Below, piece after piece: positions 40,400 through 48,540 of a stretch of DNA of 64,000 nucleotides. Made by a program: the position numbers and the translations under genes. This DNA is from Acidipila sp. EB88. GTDB lineage: Bacteria > Acidobacteriota > Terriglobia > Terriglobales > Acidobacteriaceae. A model generated the notes under the pieces. The model ran no database searches. It saw only the letters and a list, made by a program, of their open reading frames with translations, and was not told the origin of the DNA. The first letter of the stretch is position 1. Every line of letters begins with the position of its first letter. The DNA lies in assembly GCF_003858395.1 (NCBI RefSeq), contig NZ_QWEV01000005.1:3410001-3474000 (forward strand). Reading direction: 5' to 3'.

Positions 40400-43168
40400 A
40401 TGGAGAGAATCGTGTACAAGTCCGCCCTGCCCATCCCTGTGCGTCTGGCAATCCTGTGCGCACTTGCAGTGCCCTTTGCTGTGCAGGCGCAAAAGCCCGA
40501 ACCGCTGCCGCCCGGGCCGATGTTTTCCGGCGGGCATATGACGCTGCATTCAGGTGCGCTGGGACTCGACGTACTGCGTTATAGCGGTACGGTGGCGAGC
40601 CTGACCACTACCGGGGCGGTGCCGTGGAACTACGCCCCCACAGACAAGCTTTCCGAGCGATCGCAGGACACGTTCTACCATCTAGGCGATATTGATCTGC
40701 GTGTGCGCGCTGCGGGCGCGACCGCGTGGCAGGCACTCTCCAGCGCCACGCATCGCGAACCGCAGAAGATCCTCACTGCCACGGACCACGAGCTTACCGG
40801 GGACATTACGAACTCGCTTCCGCCGGACTCGCCGGTGCGCATCGTGCGCAGCTGGAAGGACGATGGCGACGCCCTGTTGCTGAGCTTTGCCCTGACGAAT
40901 ACCACCAACAGTCCGCTCGAGATCGGCGGCGTCGGCATGGCGATGGTGTTCAACAACATCATGAACGATCGAACGCTTGAGCAGGCTTACAGCGAGTGCT
41001 CTTTCTACGATCCGTACATCGGTGAGGATGCCGGCTATGTGCAGGTGGCTCCGCTGAAAGGTACGGGTCCCGTATTGCTCGTGCTTGCGGATCAGCACAC
41101 GCCCTTTGAGGCGTGGAAGCCGATCCTGGATCGACGATCGCGTACGACGCACCTGGGCGAGCCGGGCAATGATCCCACCCCGCGCGGAACGACGTTCGAG
41201 GGCTCTTTCGACTGGATGGTGCACTCTGCAGCATTTGCTGAGACCGAGTGGAAGGGTGCACAGGAGTGGAACCCGCCCACCGCGGAAACGCTGGCCCCTG
41301 GCGCAAGCGCGCACTACACGCTGCGCTTCGTCGTCGCCCCCGATATACGGCAGGTGGAGTCGACGCTCGCAGCGCATCACCGTCCGGTCGCCGTCGGCAT
41401 ACCCGGTTACGTGGTGCCGCAGGATCAGTCGGCGCGCCTCTTCCTGCGTTCCACACAGCCTGTGCGTGCGATGCGTAGCGAACCCGCGGGCGCCCTGTCG
41501 TGGCATGATGACGGCACGCTGCCAGGCGGGCTGCTTGCCTACACGCTTCAAGGTAAGCAGTGGGGTCGTGCGCGGCTGGTGATCGAGTATGCGGACGGCA
41601 CCACACAGAGCATCGCGTATCGCGTGATCAAGCCCGAGCGTGAAGCCATCGCCGACATGGGCCACTTCCTCTTCAACGATCAATGGTTTGATCAGCCCAA
41701 CGATCCATTTTATCGGGCACCCTCGGTGATCAGCTACGACGACTCTGTGCATGCACAGGTCACGCAGGAGTCACGCGTGTGGATCGCGGGCTTGAGCGAT
41801 GAAGGGGGTGCCGGTGCATGGCTGGCTGCGGCCATGAAGGAGTTCCTGGAGCCCGATGCGGCAGAAGTGGCGAAGCTGGAGCGCTTTGTCGACGAGACCG
41901 TGTGGGGGCACCTGCAAGTCGCCGAAGGCGAACACAGGTATGGCGTGCACAAGAGCCTGTTTTTCTACCAGCCAAGCCTCGTGCCAGCGTTCCAGTACGA
42001 TCCGAAAACAAACTGGACGAGCTGGACCAGCTGGAACAAGGAAAGCTCCGACGACCTCGGTCGGTCTTACAACTACCCGCACGTGGTCGCCGCCTACTGG
42101 GCGCTTTACACAATCGCCCGCAACACGCACGGCCTTGCCACGCACCACCCCTGGCAGTGGTACCTGGACCAGGCGTATGAGACCACCATGGCCATGCGGA
42201 CCCAGGCGCCTTACTACACGCAGTTCGGCCAGATGGAAGGCACCGTCTTTGTGCGCCTGCTCGACGACCTGAAGCGCGAAGGCAAGACCGAGGAAGCAGG
42301 CAAGCTGGAGTCATGGATGCGTGAACGTGCCGAGCACTGGCGAAGCGAAGCGTATCCATTCGGCAGCGAGATGCCATGGGACTCCACCGGGCAGGAAGAG
42401 GTGTATGACTGGACGCGCTACTTCGGCTTTGCTGACAAGGCAGACGTAACGCTCAATGCGATCCTGGGCTACACCCCCGTGCTCCCCAGCTGGGGCTACA
42501 ACGGGAGCTCGCGTCGTTACTGGGACTTTCTCTACGGCGGAAAGTACCCTCGAATTGAACGCCAGTTGCATCATTACGGCTCGGGACTGAACGCCATACC
42601 GCTGCTCGCCGAGTACCGCAGTCATCCGGATGACCTATACCTGCTGCGTGCCGGGTATGCCGGGATGACAGGCGCGCTCACCACGATCGACACCAAGGGC
42701 TTCGCGTCGGCTGCGTTCCATTCCTTTCCTGACCGCATGGCCGATGATCCATATACCGGCGACTACGGCCCCAACTTCTTTGGGCATGCTGTGAACACAG
42801 GGACCTACATCGTGAATGACAAGGCGATGGGCTGGCTCGCTTTCGGCGGCAACCTTTCGCAGACGCACGACGTGATCGACGTTAGCGTACTGGACAGCTC
42901 GCGACGCAGTATCTTTCTTGCGCCGCTTGGTCTCTGGATAACACTGGATGGCGGCACAGTGGATCGCGTGCGTCTCAACACCAGGACGCAGCGTGTCACG
43001 CTCATGCTGTCACCAGCGACGCAGACGGTATCCACAGCACGCCTGCGCCTGAGTGTTCCCGCGGACACAAGTGCGCACCCTAGACTGAGTGGAAACTTTG
43101 CTCTGGATGCGGGAGCATGGACGGTTCCGCTGTCGAGCAAGGAAACATCGGTCGAGGTAGAGCGGTAG
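40400..43168 (+). CDS. DUF5695 secreted protein, glycoside-hydrolase-like
   Basis: About 922 residues. The start is ATG 40400 or, with GGAGAG just before it, GTG 40412 (VYKSALPIPVRLAILC). The signal peptide is LPIPVRLAILCALAVPFAVQAQ. The N-terminal half is beta-rich (MFSGGHMTLHSGALGLDVLR, VRIVRSWKDDGDALLLSFAL). The C-terminal half is an (alpha/alpha)-barrel-like region with many Trp and Tyr (HHPWQWYLDQAYETTMAMRT, WDSTGQEEVYDWTRYFGF, YGPNFFGHAVNTG). This matches DUF5695, a group linked to plant polysaccharide use but uncharacterised. It lies 51 bases after the hydroxyproline operon, so it may be co-transcribed; a role in arabinan or glycoprotein breakdown is inferred. Confidence 0.8.
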   Translation: MERIVYKSALPIPVRLAILCALAVPFAVQAQKPEPLPPGPMFSGGHMTLHSGALGLDVLRYSGTVASLTTTGAVPWNYAPTDKLSERSQDTFYHLGDIDLRVRAAGATAWQALSSATHREPQKILTATDHELTGDITNSLPPDSPVRIVRSWKDDGDALLLSFALTNTTNSPLEIGGVGMAMVFNNIMNDRTLEQAYSECSFYDPYIGEDAGYVQVAPLKGTGPVLLVLADQHTPFEAWKPILDRRSRTTHLGEPGNDPTPRGTTFEGSFDWMVHSAAFAETEWKGAQEWNPPTAETLAPGASAHYTLRFVVAPDIRQVESTLAAHHRPVAVGIPGYVVPQDQSARLFLRSTQPVRAMRSEPAGALSWHDDGTLPGGLLAYTLQGKQWGRARLVIEYADGTTQSIAYRVIKPEREAIADMGHFLFNDQWFDQPNDPFYRAPSVISYDDSVHAQVTQESRVWIAGLSDEGGAGAWLAAAMKEFLEPDAAEVAKLERFVDETVWGHLQVAEGEHRYGVHKSLFFYQPSLVPAFQYDPKTNWTSWTSWNKESSDDLGRSYNYPHVVAAYWALYTIARNTHGLATHHPWQWYLDQAYETTMAMRTQAPYYTQFGQMEGTVFVRLLDDLKREGKTEEAGKLESWMRERAEHWRSEAYPFGSEMPWDSTGQEEVYDWTRYFGFADKADVTLNAILGYTPVLPSWGYNGSSRRYWDFLYGGKYPRIERQLHHYGSGLNAIPLLAEYRSHPDDLYLLRAGYAGMTGALTTIDTKGFASAAFHSFPDRMADDPYTGDYGPNFFGHAVNTGTYIVNDKAMGWLAFGGNLSQTHDVIDVSVLDSSRRSIFLAPLGLWITLDGGTVDRVRLNTRTQRVTLMLSPATQTVSTARLRLSVPADTSAHPRLSGNFALDAGAWTVPLSSKETSVEVER

Positions 43169-43230
43169 AGATACGAGACTGTCCGAAGCAACGCGGCAGG
43201 TCGTAAGAGCACATGCGTGCCGACAGGCTT

Positions 43231-43255
43231 GGCGGGTGCACACTGTGCACCCGCC
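43231..43255. terminator. Perfect 12-bp inverted repeat between convergent genes
   Basis: GGCGGGTGCACA, one C, then TGTGCACCCGCC. It lies about 60 bases after the DUF5695 stop and 36 before the DUF885 stop. There is no T run, so it is a candidate bidirectional terminator-like hairpin or a protein-binding palindrome. Confidence 0.55.
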
Positions 43256-43290
43256 CCTTGCATCGAGTGAGAACGAATCGATGCGCCGCC

Positions 43291-45075
43291 CTAGGGATGC
43301 GTAGGATGCTCGCCGTAGAACTTCCAGTGGGATGAGTACTCCGGCGTGAGCGCAAGATTCTCCAGATCTGCACGCAGTAGCTCGATCGGCATGGAGTTTT
43401 CATGAAGGATCGCATCGTGAAACTGCAGATTCGTCATCTTGCCTGAATCCACCAACTCATGATGCAGCGCGCGGAACTGCAGGCCGCCCATGAGGTAAGC
43501 GCTTTGGTACAGCGGGCCCACTGAGCCGTCGAATGAACGCCGCACTTCTGCGGTTGCATTGTCGGGTTCGAAGCCGACGTTGTCGATCAGGAACTGCACG
43601 CATTGCTGCGGAGTCCAGCGACCAAGATGGAAGTTCATCGTGAAGATCACGCGGGCTGAGCGATGCATGCGCCAGACCATCGCGCCGACACGCTGCTCCG
43701 GGGTTTGTTGGAACCCCATGTCATAGAGCAGCATCTCCCACCACAGCGAGTTCCCTTCATGCCAGAAGGGCGTTTCGAACTCGCCGCGATACGGGTTATA
43801 CCGAGCACTCATGTAGAACTGCAGAAAGTGTCCGGGGATCATTTCGTGAAACACAGTCGCATGGGAGAGCGGACCACTGTTGCCGCGCATGCTCATCATG
43901 CGCTGTGTGTACGTCATCGTGTCGGTCGGGTAGGAAACGCTGATCTCATCGCCACCCGTGAAGAACGGGTTCACAAGTTGGCGCTCAGGCGTCATCATGA
44001 TCATGCGCAGCGTCTCAGTAGCCAGGGGTGGCACCGTGACGAGATTGTGCTGCTGTACGTACTGGTCCGCCTCGCTCATGTAGCCGCGGATGAGTTCCGG
44101 CTGTTCGCCTGGCGGCACGTGCATCTGCTTGATCTTCTCGACAGCCGCATGCCAGTTGTCGCCGTAGCCCATGTCGCGCGATGCTTTCAGCATCTCCTTC
44201 ATGCACCAGTCGTACTCGGTCTGCGCAATCGCAATCAGCTCTTCTGGCGTGTACGGAATCATGTTGTCTGCAAGATCGGCCAGCAGTGCATCGCGGCCCA
44301 CCGGATTGCCGATGATCGTCAGCTTGTCATTGGGCGCGATCCCGACCAGCTCCTTGAGCAGATACTCGCGATAGCTCTTCAGGGCCTCGTCTGTTTGCTG
44401 GTAGGGCAGCGCGACCCACCACGTAAACATCGGGTCGTACCCGTTGTACATCTCGAACCAGGTTTGCAGCGAGCGCTGCAGTTCCGCGACTACCTGTACT
44501 GCGCGATTCGCGAGAGCACGATCCATCCTGGGGGCGTTTGGTCCCGCGTCTTTTCGGGCTTTCTCAAGCGCGGCGATGCTTTCAACCATGGCATGCAACG
44601 CGGCGGCATCGGCTTCCGGGTCAGGCTTCTTCATCTGTCGCTTCTGCTCAGCCAGCGCGTCGATCGCGGGCAGAAACGGCAGCAGCGACGCCATGTCACC
44701 GATCTCCTTTTTTCTGCGCGCGAGCTCGTGCTGCTGATCGTGGATGTGCGCCTTCAGCACCGCATAGTCCACCTGGTCCTCGTGCGCCAGATGCTGGAAC
44801 GGTAGGCTGGCAAGCAGGGTGAGCTCATCGCTGTAGAAGGTCTCGAAGCGCGCAAACCTTTCCGGCGACACGCGCAGGGTATACGTCTGCTCGAGGCTGC
44901 GCTGGTCCGCGCTGTAGCGCGTGATTACGTCCGGCATGCGGCGGGAGCTGGCGTCTGCCGGGGTGTTCGGGGAAACAGGAGCGGCCATCACCGGCAAGCC
45001 AACGCAACTGACGCAGGCCACATGGAAGAGGAGTTTTGACGCTTTGTTCACTGGCCGAGACCTTTCCTGGATCAT
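43291..45075 (-). CDS. DUF885 family secreted peptidase-like protein
   Basis: 594 residues from MIQERSRPVNKASKLLFHVA, a signal region ending LPVMAAPV; thirty in-frame upstream codons are less likely as they cross the divergent promoter. DUF885 proteins are long alpha-helical, metal-dependent peptidase relatives. The motif HEMIPGHFLQFYM (HExxPGH) is the family's metal site, and a downstream Glu (HEGNSLWWEMLLYDMGF) is the likely third ligand. Substrate unknown, but peptidase function is consistent with a locus handling peptides. It shares a divergent promoter region with the aldehyde dehydrogenase. Confidence 0.85.
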   Translation of the reverse strand: MIQERSRPVNKASKLLFHVACVSCVGLPVMAAPVSPNTPADASSRRMPDVITRYSADQRSLEQTYTLRVSPERFARFETFYSDELTLLASLPFQHLAHEDQVDYAVLKAHIHDQQHELARRKKEIGDMASLLPFLPAIDALAEQKRQMKKPDPEADAAALHAMVESIAALEKARKDAGPNAPRMDRALANRAVQVVAELQRSLQTWFEMYNGYDPMFTWWVALPYQQTDEALKSYREYLLKELVGIAPNDKLTIIGNPVGRDALLADLADNMIPYTPEELIAIAQTEYDWCMKEMLKASRDMGYGDNWHAAVEKIKQMHVPPGEQPELIRGYMSEADQYVQQHNLVTVPPLATETLRMIMMTPERQLVNPFFTGGDEISVSYPTDTMTYTQRMMSMRGNSGPLSHATVFHEMIPGHFLQFYMSARYNPYRGEFETPFWHEGNSLWWEMLLYDMGFQQTPEQRVGAMVWRMHRSARVIFTMNFHLGRWTPQQCVQFLIDNVGFEPDNATAEVRRSFDGSVGPLYQSAYLMGGLQFRALHHELVDSGKMTNLQFHDAILHENSMPIELLRADLENLALTPEYSSHWKFYGEHPTHP

Positions 45076-45103
45076 CACACTAGGTACGAGGATTGAGAAA
45101 GTT

Positions 45104-45143
45104 CGATTGATTGTATACACGGTTGTACTTGGTATGATCATGA
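45104..45143 (+). promoter_or_regulatory. Putative promoter of the aldehyde dehydrogenase gene, with palindrome TGTATACA
   Basis: TTGTAT, 16 bases, then TATGAT resembles -35/-10 elements for a sigma-70-type promoter reading plus. TGTATACA overlaps the -35 box as an 8-bp perfect palindrome, a shape often used by GntR-type regulators. No regulator gene of that type is in the window. The same intergenic stretch must also serve the DUF885 gene. Confidence 0.45.
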
Positions 45144-45164
45144 ATGGAACGTGGAGGCAACACA

Positions 45165-46685
45165 ATGGAGCAGTGGGTCACGGCGACGCTGATCGACGGG
45201 CAAGGGCACCCTGGCACAGGCGCGGAATATCGCGCCGTTAACCCGGCCACGGGTGCGTCGCTGGAGCCGCTGTTTGCCGATAGCGGCGCAGAACAGGTAG
45301 CGGAGGCATGCGAGCACGCCGAACAAGCTTTCGATACGTTTCGGCAGGCGCCGCTCGAACAGCGCGCATCCTTGCTGGACCTGATTGCAGAGGAGATCGT
45401 TGCCCTCGGCGATGCGCTGCTGGACCGTGCCGGAGCAGAGAGCGGCCTGCCGCGCGGCAGGCTTGAAGGGGAGCGCGGCCGGACTGTTGGCCAACTCCGG
45501 ATGTTCGCGGAGGTGGTGCGCAGCGGAGCCTTTGAAGATCGCAGCGTGGACGTCGCGCTGCCGGATCGCAAGCCCGCACCGCGGCCAGAGTTGCGCCTTC
45601 GGCGTCTCCCCGTGGGCCCCGTTGCGGTGTTTGGCGCGAGCAACTTCCCGCTCGCCTTTTCTGTCGCCGGCGGCGATACAGCTTCGGCGCTTGCGGCCGG
45701 CTGCCCCGTGGTAGCCAAGGCGCACCCGAGTCACCCGGGTACCTCGCAGCTGGTGGGCCTCGCCGTGCAGCGTGCGGTCGCGAAGTCCGGGTTGCCGGCA
45801 GCGATTTTTGCGCTGGTGCATGGCAGCGATCACAGCGTGGGCGAGGCCCTGGTACAGCATCCTGCGATCGCCGCAGTGGGGTTCACGGGCTCGCGCATCG
45901 GCGGTCTTGCACTATGCGCGCTGGCGGCTAAACGGGCTGTGCCGATTCCGGTGTTTGCGGAGATGAGCAGCATCAACCCTGTCTTCGCTTTGCCCACGGC
46001 ATTAGAGCAGCGCGGCGAGCAAATCGCTGCAGATTTCGTCGACAGCCTTGTGCTTGGTTGCGGGCAGTTTTGCACCCAGCCCGGCCTGCTGTTTGCACTC
46101 GACAGCCCCGAGCTGCGAAGCTTCGAAGCTGCAGCGGCGGCGCGACTCGCTGCCAAGCCCGCGGCCGCCATGCTCAACCCTGGCATGCACGCAGCGTACC
46201 AGCGTGGAATCGCGGCGCGCCGGGTGATTGGATCCCTGGAGCTCCTGGCAGAAGGCTCGGAGCCGCACGAGATACGATTCGGTTCGCATGCTGCACTGTT
46301 CGCGATCGGTGCGAGCGATTTTCTGTCCACCCCTCAGCTTTCGGAGGAGCTCTTCGGACCTTGCTCCATCATTGTTCGCTGCGGTGATGAAGCGGAACTG
46401 CTCGCGGCAGCGCGGGCGATGGAAGGGCAACTGACGGCCACGCTGCAGATCGATCCGGCAGATTATCCGCTGGCAGCGCAACTGCTTCCGATCCTCGAAC
46501 GTAAAGCCGGCCGCGTGCTTGCCAACGGATTTCCGACCGGGGTCGAGGTTGCCGCCAGCATGGTCCATGGTGGTCCTTACCCGGCTACATCCGACAGCAG
46601 GTTTACCTCGGTAGGCACACTTGCGATCGAGCGGTTCCTGCGGCCGGTCTGCTACCAGAACCTGCCGGCGGAGCTTCTGCGATAG
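45165..46685 (+). CDS. Aldehyde dehydrogenase, likely 2,5-dioxovalerate (2-oxoglutarate semialdehyde) dehydrogenase
   Basis: 506 residues from MEQWVTATLIDGQG, placed because GGAGG lies about 10 bases upstream. NAD(P)-dependent oxidation of 2-oxoglutarate semialdehyde to 2-oxoglutarate would be the last step of hydroxyproline use. ALDH motifs: PVGPVAVFGASNFPLAFSVA, AVGFTGSRIGG, catalytic Glu in FAEMSSINP and Cys in LGCGQFCTQPG. The RxFT/EELFGP motifs near the end fit the KGSADH group, whose members also act in pentose or glucarate routes. The operon is 5 kb away, so the link is functional inference, but no other candidate is nearby. Confidence 0.85.
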   Translation: MEQWVTATLIDGQGHPGTGAEYRAVNPATGASLEPLFADSGAEQVAEACEHAEQAFDTFRQAPLEQRASLLDLIAEEIVALGDALLDRAGAESGLPRGRLEGERGRTVGQLRMFAEVVRSGAFEDRSVDVALPDRKPAPRPELRLRRLPVGPVAVFGASNFPLAFSVAGGDTASALAAGCPVVAKAHPSHPGTSQLVGLAVQRAVAKSGLPAAIFALVHGSDHSVGEALVQHPAIAAVGFTGSRIGGLALCALAAKRAVPIPVFAEMSSINPVFALPTALEQRGEQIAADFVDSLVLGCGQFCTQPGLLFALDSPELRSFEAAAAARLAAKPAAAMLNPGMHAAYQRGIAARRVIGSLELLAEGSEPHEIRFGSHAALFAIGASDFLSTPQLSEELFGPCSIIVRCGDEAELLAAARAMEGQLTATLQIDPADYPLAAQLLPILERKAGRVLANGFPTGVEVAASMVHGGPYPATSDSRFTSVGTLAIERFLRPVCYQNLPAELLR

Positions 46686-46688
46686 CTA

Positions 46689-46707
46689 TTGCCGCGTGTC
46701 GCGGCAA
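46689..46707. terminator. Hairpin between convergent genes
   Basis: TTGCCGCG, TGT, CGCGGCAA: a perfect 8-bp stem starting 4 bases after the aldehyde dehydrogenase stop, followed by AGCTCTTT. It is likely an intrinsic terminator or a hairpin for both directions. Confidence 0.55.
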
Positions 46708-46764
46708 AGCTCTTTCGCTGCGGGTTTGAGTCGCAAGGGAAGCGTGGGTGTTTAGGGGATTGAA

Positions 46765-48513
46765 CTACTTCTCCGGACACGCTGAAGGGCCAGTGGGTAC
46801 AGGAGGCAGGTCACGCTTTGCCATCGACCTGGGCGCGTCTGCCTCAAACTCCTCGATGCCGAAAGCTGCGTAATGGCCGTTGGAACCCGACGCTTGCAGG
46901 CGGGCACGCAGGCAGCGGGTGCGCACGGTGCGGAAGGCGACATCGTTGAAGCGGCCTAACTCCGCGGAATAACTGCCCGGGTGCGGCACGGCAGCCCATG
47001 CGTGGCCAGTCCAGTACTCGAGCAGCCATGACGCGGGTGCTGTCACGCCCTGTGACGCGCCCGGTGGCTGATCGCCCCAGAACCACAGCCGGGCCTGGTT
47101 CAACAACACCGGCCGGGACCACTCATACTGCACCCACTGCGATGACGGATTGTGCGGCGTCCACGTGCCCCACATTTCGGGGGGTAGTGGGTTCTTTGGT
47201 GTCCTGCCATCGTTCAGCGAAGCGAGCCAGTATTGCACCGGCACCGGCTCATTGGACGCTGTGGCAAACGCGGCAGGAGCCAGGTTCCGCGAAGGCGGCT
47301 GCGGCGGCATGGGTGCTTGTGTGGGTGCCACCGGCAGCATGCGCGCCGGCGCAGCGGCATCGTCCCAGTGGAGTTCGTCGATGGCAACGCTGCGGCGGAA
47401 GTTGCCGCCGTCCTTTGCATCCGCGGTGTGGTACACGAGGTACCACTTGCCTTTGAACTGGATCACTCCAGGGTGCGACGTTGTGGAACTGACCGGCGGC
47501 AGGATCACGCCCTGGTAGGTCCACGGACCGAGCGCGTCAGGCGCGGTGCCGTATGCAATGCATGCGTGATAGACCGTGGGGGTGCAGGGCGAGTGCGGGC
47601 CAGCCTGGTTGTCGGCGTACACCATGTACCAGGTTGCGCCGCGGCGAAACAGCCAGGAGGCTTCGAAGAAGCCGGGCAGCGTGTGCACCGCTACCGGCGT
47701 GCCCCTGAGCGTCACCATGTCGCCTGCCAGTTCCGCTCCGCGCAACTGGCCGAAGGTGCCCCAGTACAGGTACGCGCGGCCGTCCTCGTCGACAAACGCG
47801 GTCGGGTCAATGTTCTGCATGCGGTTGGCAAGCGGCACGCTCTGCGAAACGATGGGCCCCGACGGATGTGCGTCGGTCCAGGGTCCTAACGGCGAGGATG
47901 CAACAGCAACACCGATCGCAAAGCTGTCCTCGTTGGTTGAGTTCGCTTCCTGCACGGGCGCGTAGAGGTAGTAGCGGCCGTTCTTAGCCTCGACGATCTG
48001 CCCGGCATAGGCGTGCCCGGGCGTTGCCCAGTGAAAGACCTGCTCCGGCTTCAGGAACGACGGATAGTGGGTCCAGCGGTGCGAGGCAACGTCGTCGGTG
48101 GCGAATAACTGCCACTCGTTCATGATGAAGTCGTTGCGATCGGGCGGAGCCTCATCGCGCCCCGCAAGAATGTACAGCCGGCCATTGCTCACGATGGGCG
48201 CCGGGTCGGCCGAGTAGTAGGAACCATCTCCCAGGATCGGGTTTGAGTTGCCCTGTATCTCGTGCGGTGCAGGCGCGGCTGCACCCTGCGCACGGCTGTT
48301 CGAGGCCACGCAGAGCAACAATACAGAAACGAGCCAGTGTGCACAGACTCTTGCAAAGGGTTGAGGCGACACCCGGCAGGCGCACGCAGGCACACGCGTT
48401 GCGTTCCCATGCGGGGCGAGTTGCGCAGCGTGAAGCGTGGTATGCCGATGAGCGCGGAGTGGATGCACTTGGCTCCTGGGCGATGCATGCGGAGGAAATA
48501 CGGGCCGCCGCAA
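46765..48513 (-). CDS. Glycoside hydrolase family 43 secreted enzyme
   Basis: The frame is 582 codons, but the real start is probably a GTG near 48372 (VSPQPFARVCAHWLVSVLLL), where the signal sequence begins; upstream residues are low-complexity. A five-bladed GH43 propeller (about 95-400) shows the catalytic set: SADPAPIV (base Asp), NIDPTAFVDEDGRAYLYW (second Asp) and GFFEASWLFRRGATWYMVY (acid Glu). The C-terminal about 180 residues are a sugar-binding or discoidin-like beta domain (WLASLNDGRTPKNPL, WSRPVLLNQARLWFW, FNDVAFRTVRTRCLRARLQA). GH43 enzymes are mostly arabinofuranosidases and xylosidases acting on plant wall arabinan or xylan. It ends next to the large TonB-dependent receptor gene. 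Confidence 0.85.
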   Translation of the reverse strand: MRRPVFPPHASPRSQVHPLRAHRHTTLHAAQLAPHGNATRVPACACRVSPQPFARVCAHWLVSVLLLCVASNSRAQGAAAPAPHEIQGNSNPILGDGSYYSADPAPIVSNGRLYILAGRDEAPPDRNDFIMNEWQLFATDDVASHRWTHYPSFLKPEQVFHWATPGHAYAGQIVEAKNGRYYLYAPVQEANSTNEDSFAIGVAVASSPLGPWTDAHPSGPIVSQSVPLANRMQNIDPTAFVDEDGRAYLYWGTFGQLRGAELAGDMVTLRGTPVAVHTLPGFFEASWLFRRGATWYMVYADNQAGPHSPCTPTVYHACIAYGTAPDALGPWTYQGVILPPVSSTTSHPGVIQFKGKWYLVYHTADAKDGGNFRRSVAIDELHWDDAAAPARMLPVAPTQAPMPPQPPSRNLAPAAFATASNEPVPVQYWLASLNDGRTPKNPLPPEMWGTWTPHNPSSQWVQYEWSRPVLLNQARLWFWGDQPPGASQGVTAPASWLLEYWTGHAWAAVPHPGSYSAELGRFNDVAFRTVRTRCLRARLQASGSNGHYAAFGIEEFEADAPRSMAKRDLPPVPTGPSACPEK

Positions 48514-48540
48514 AGGTGTATCTCTGCGGCGGCCCGGAAG

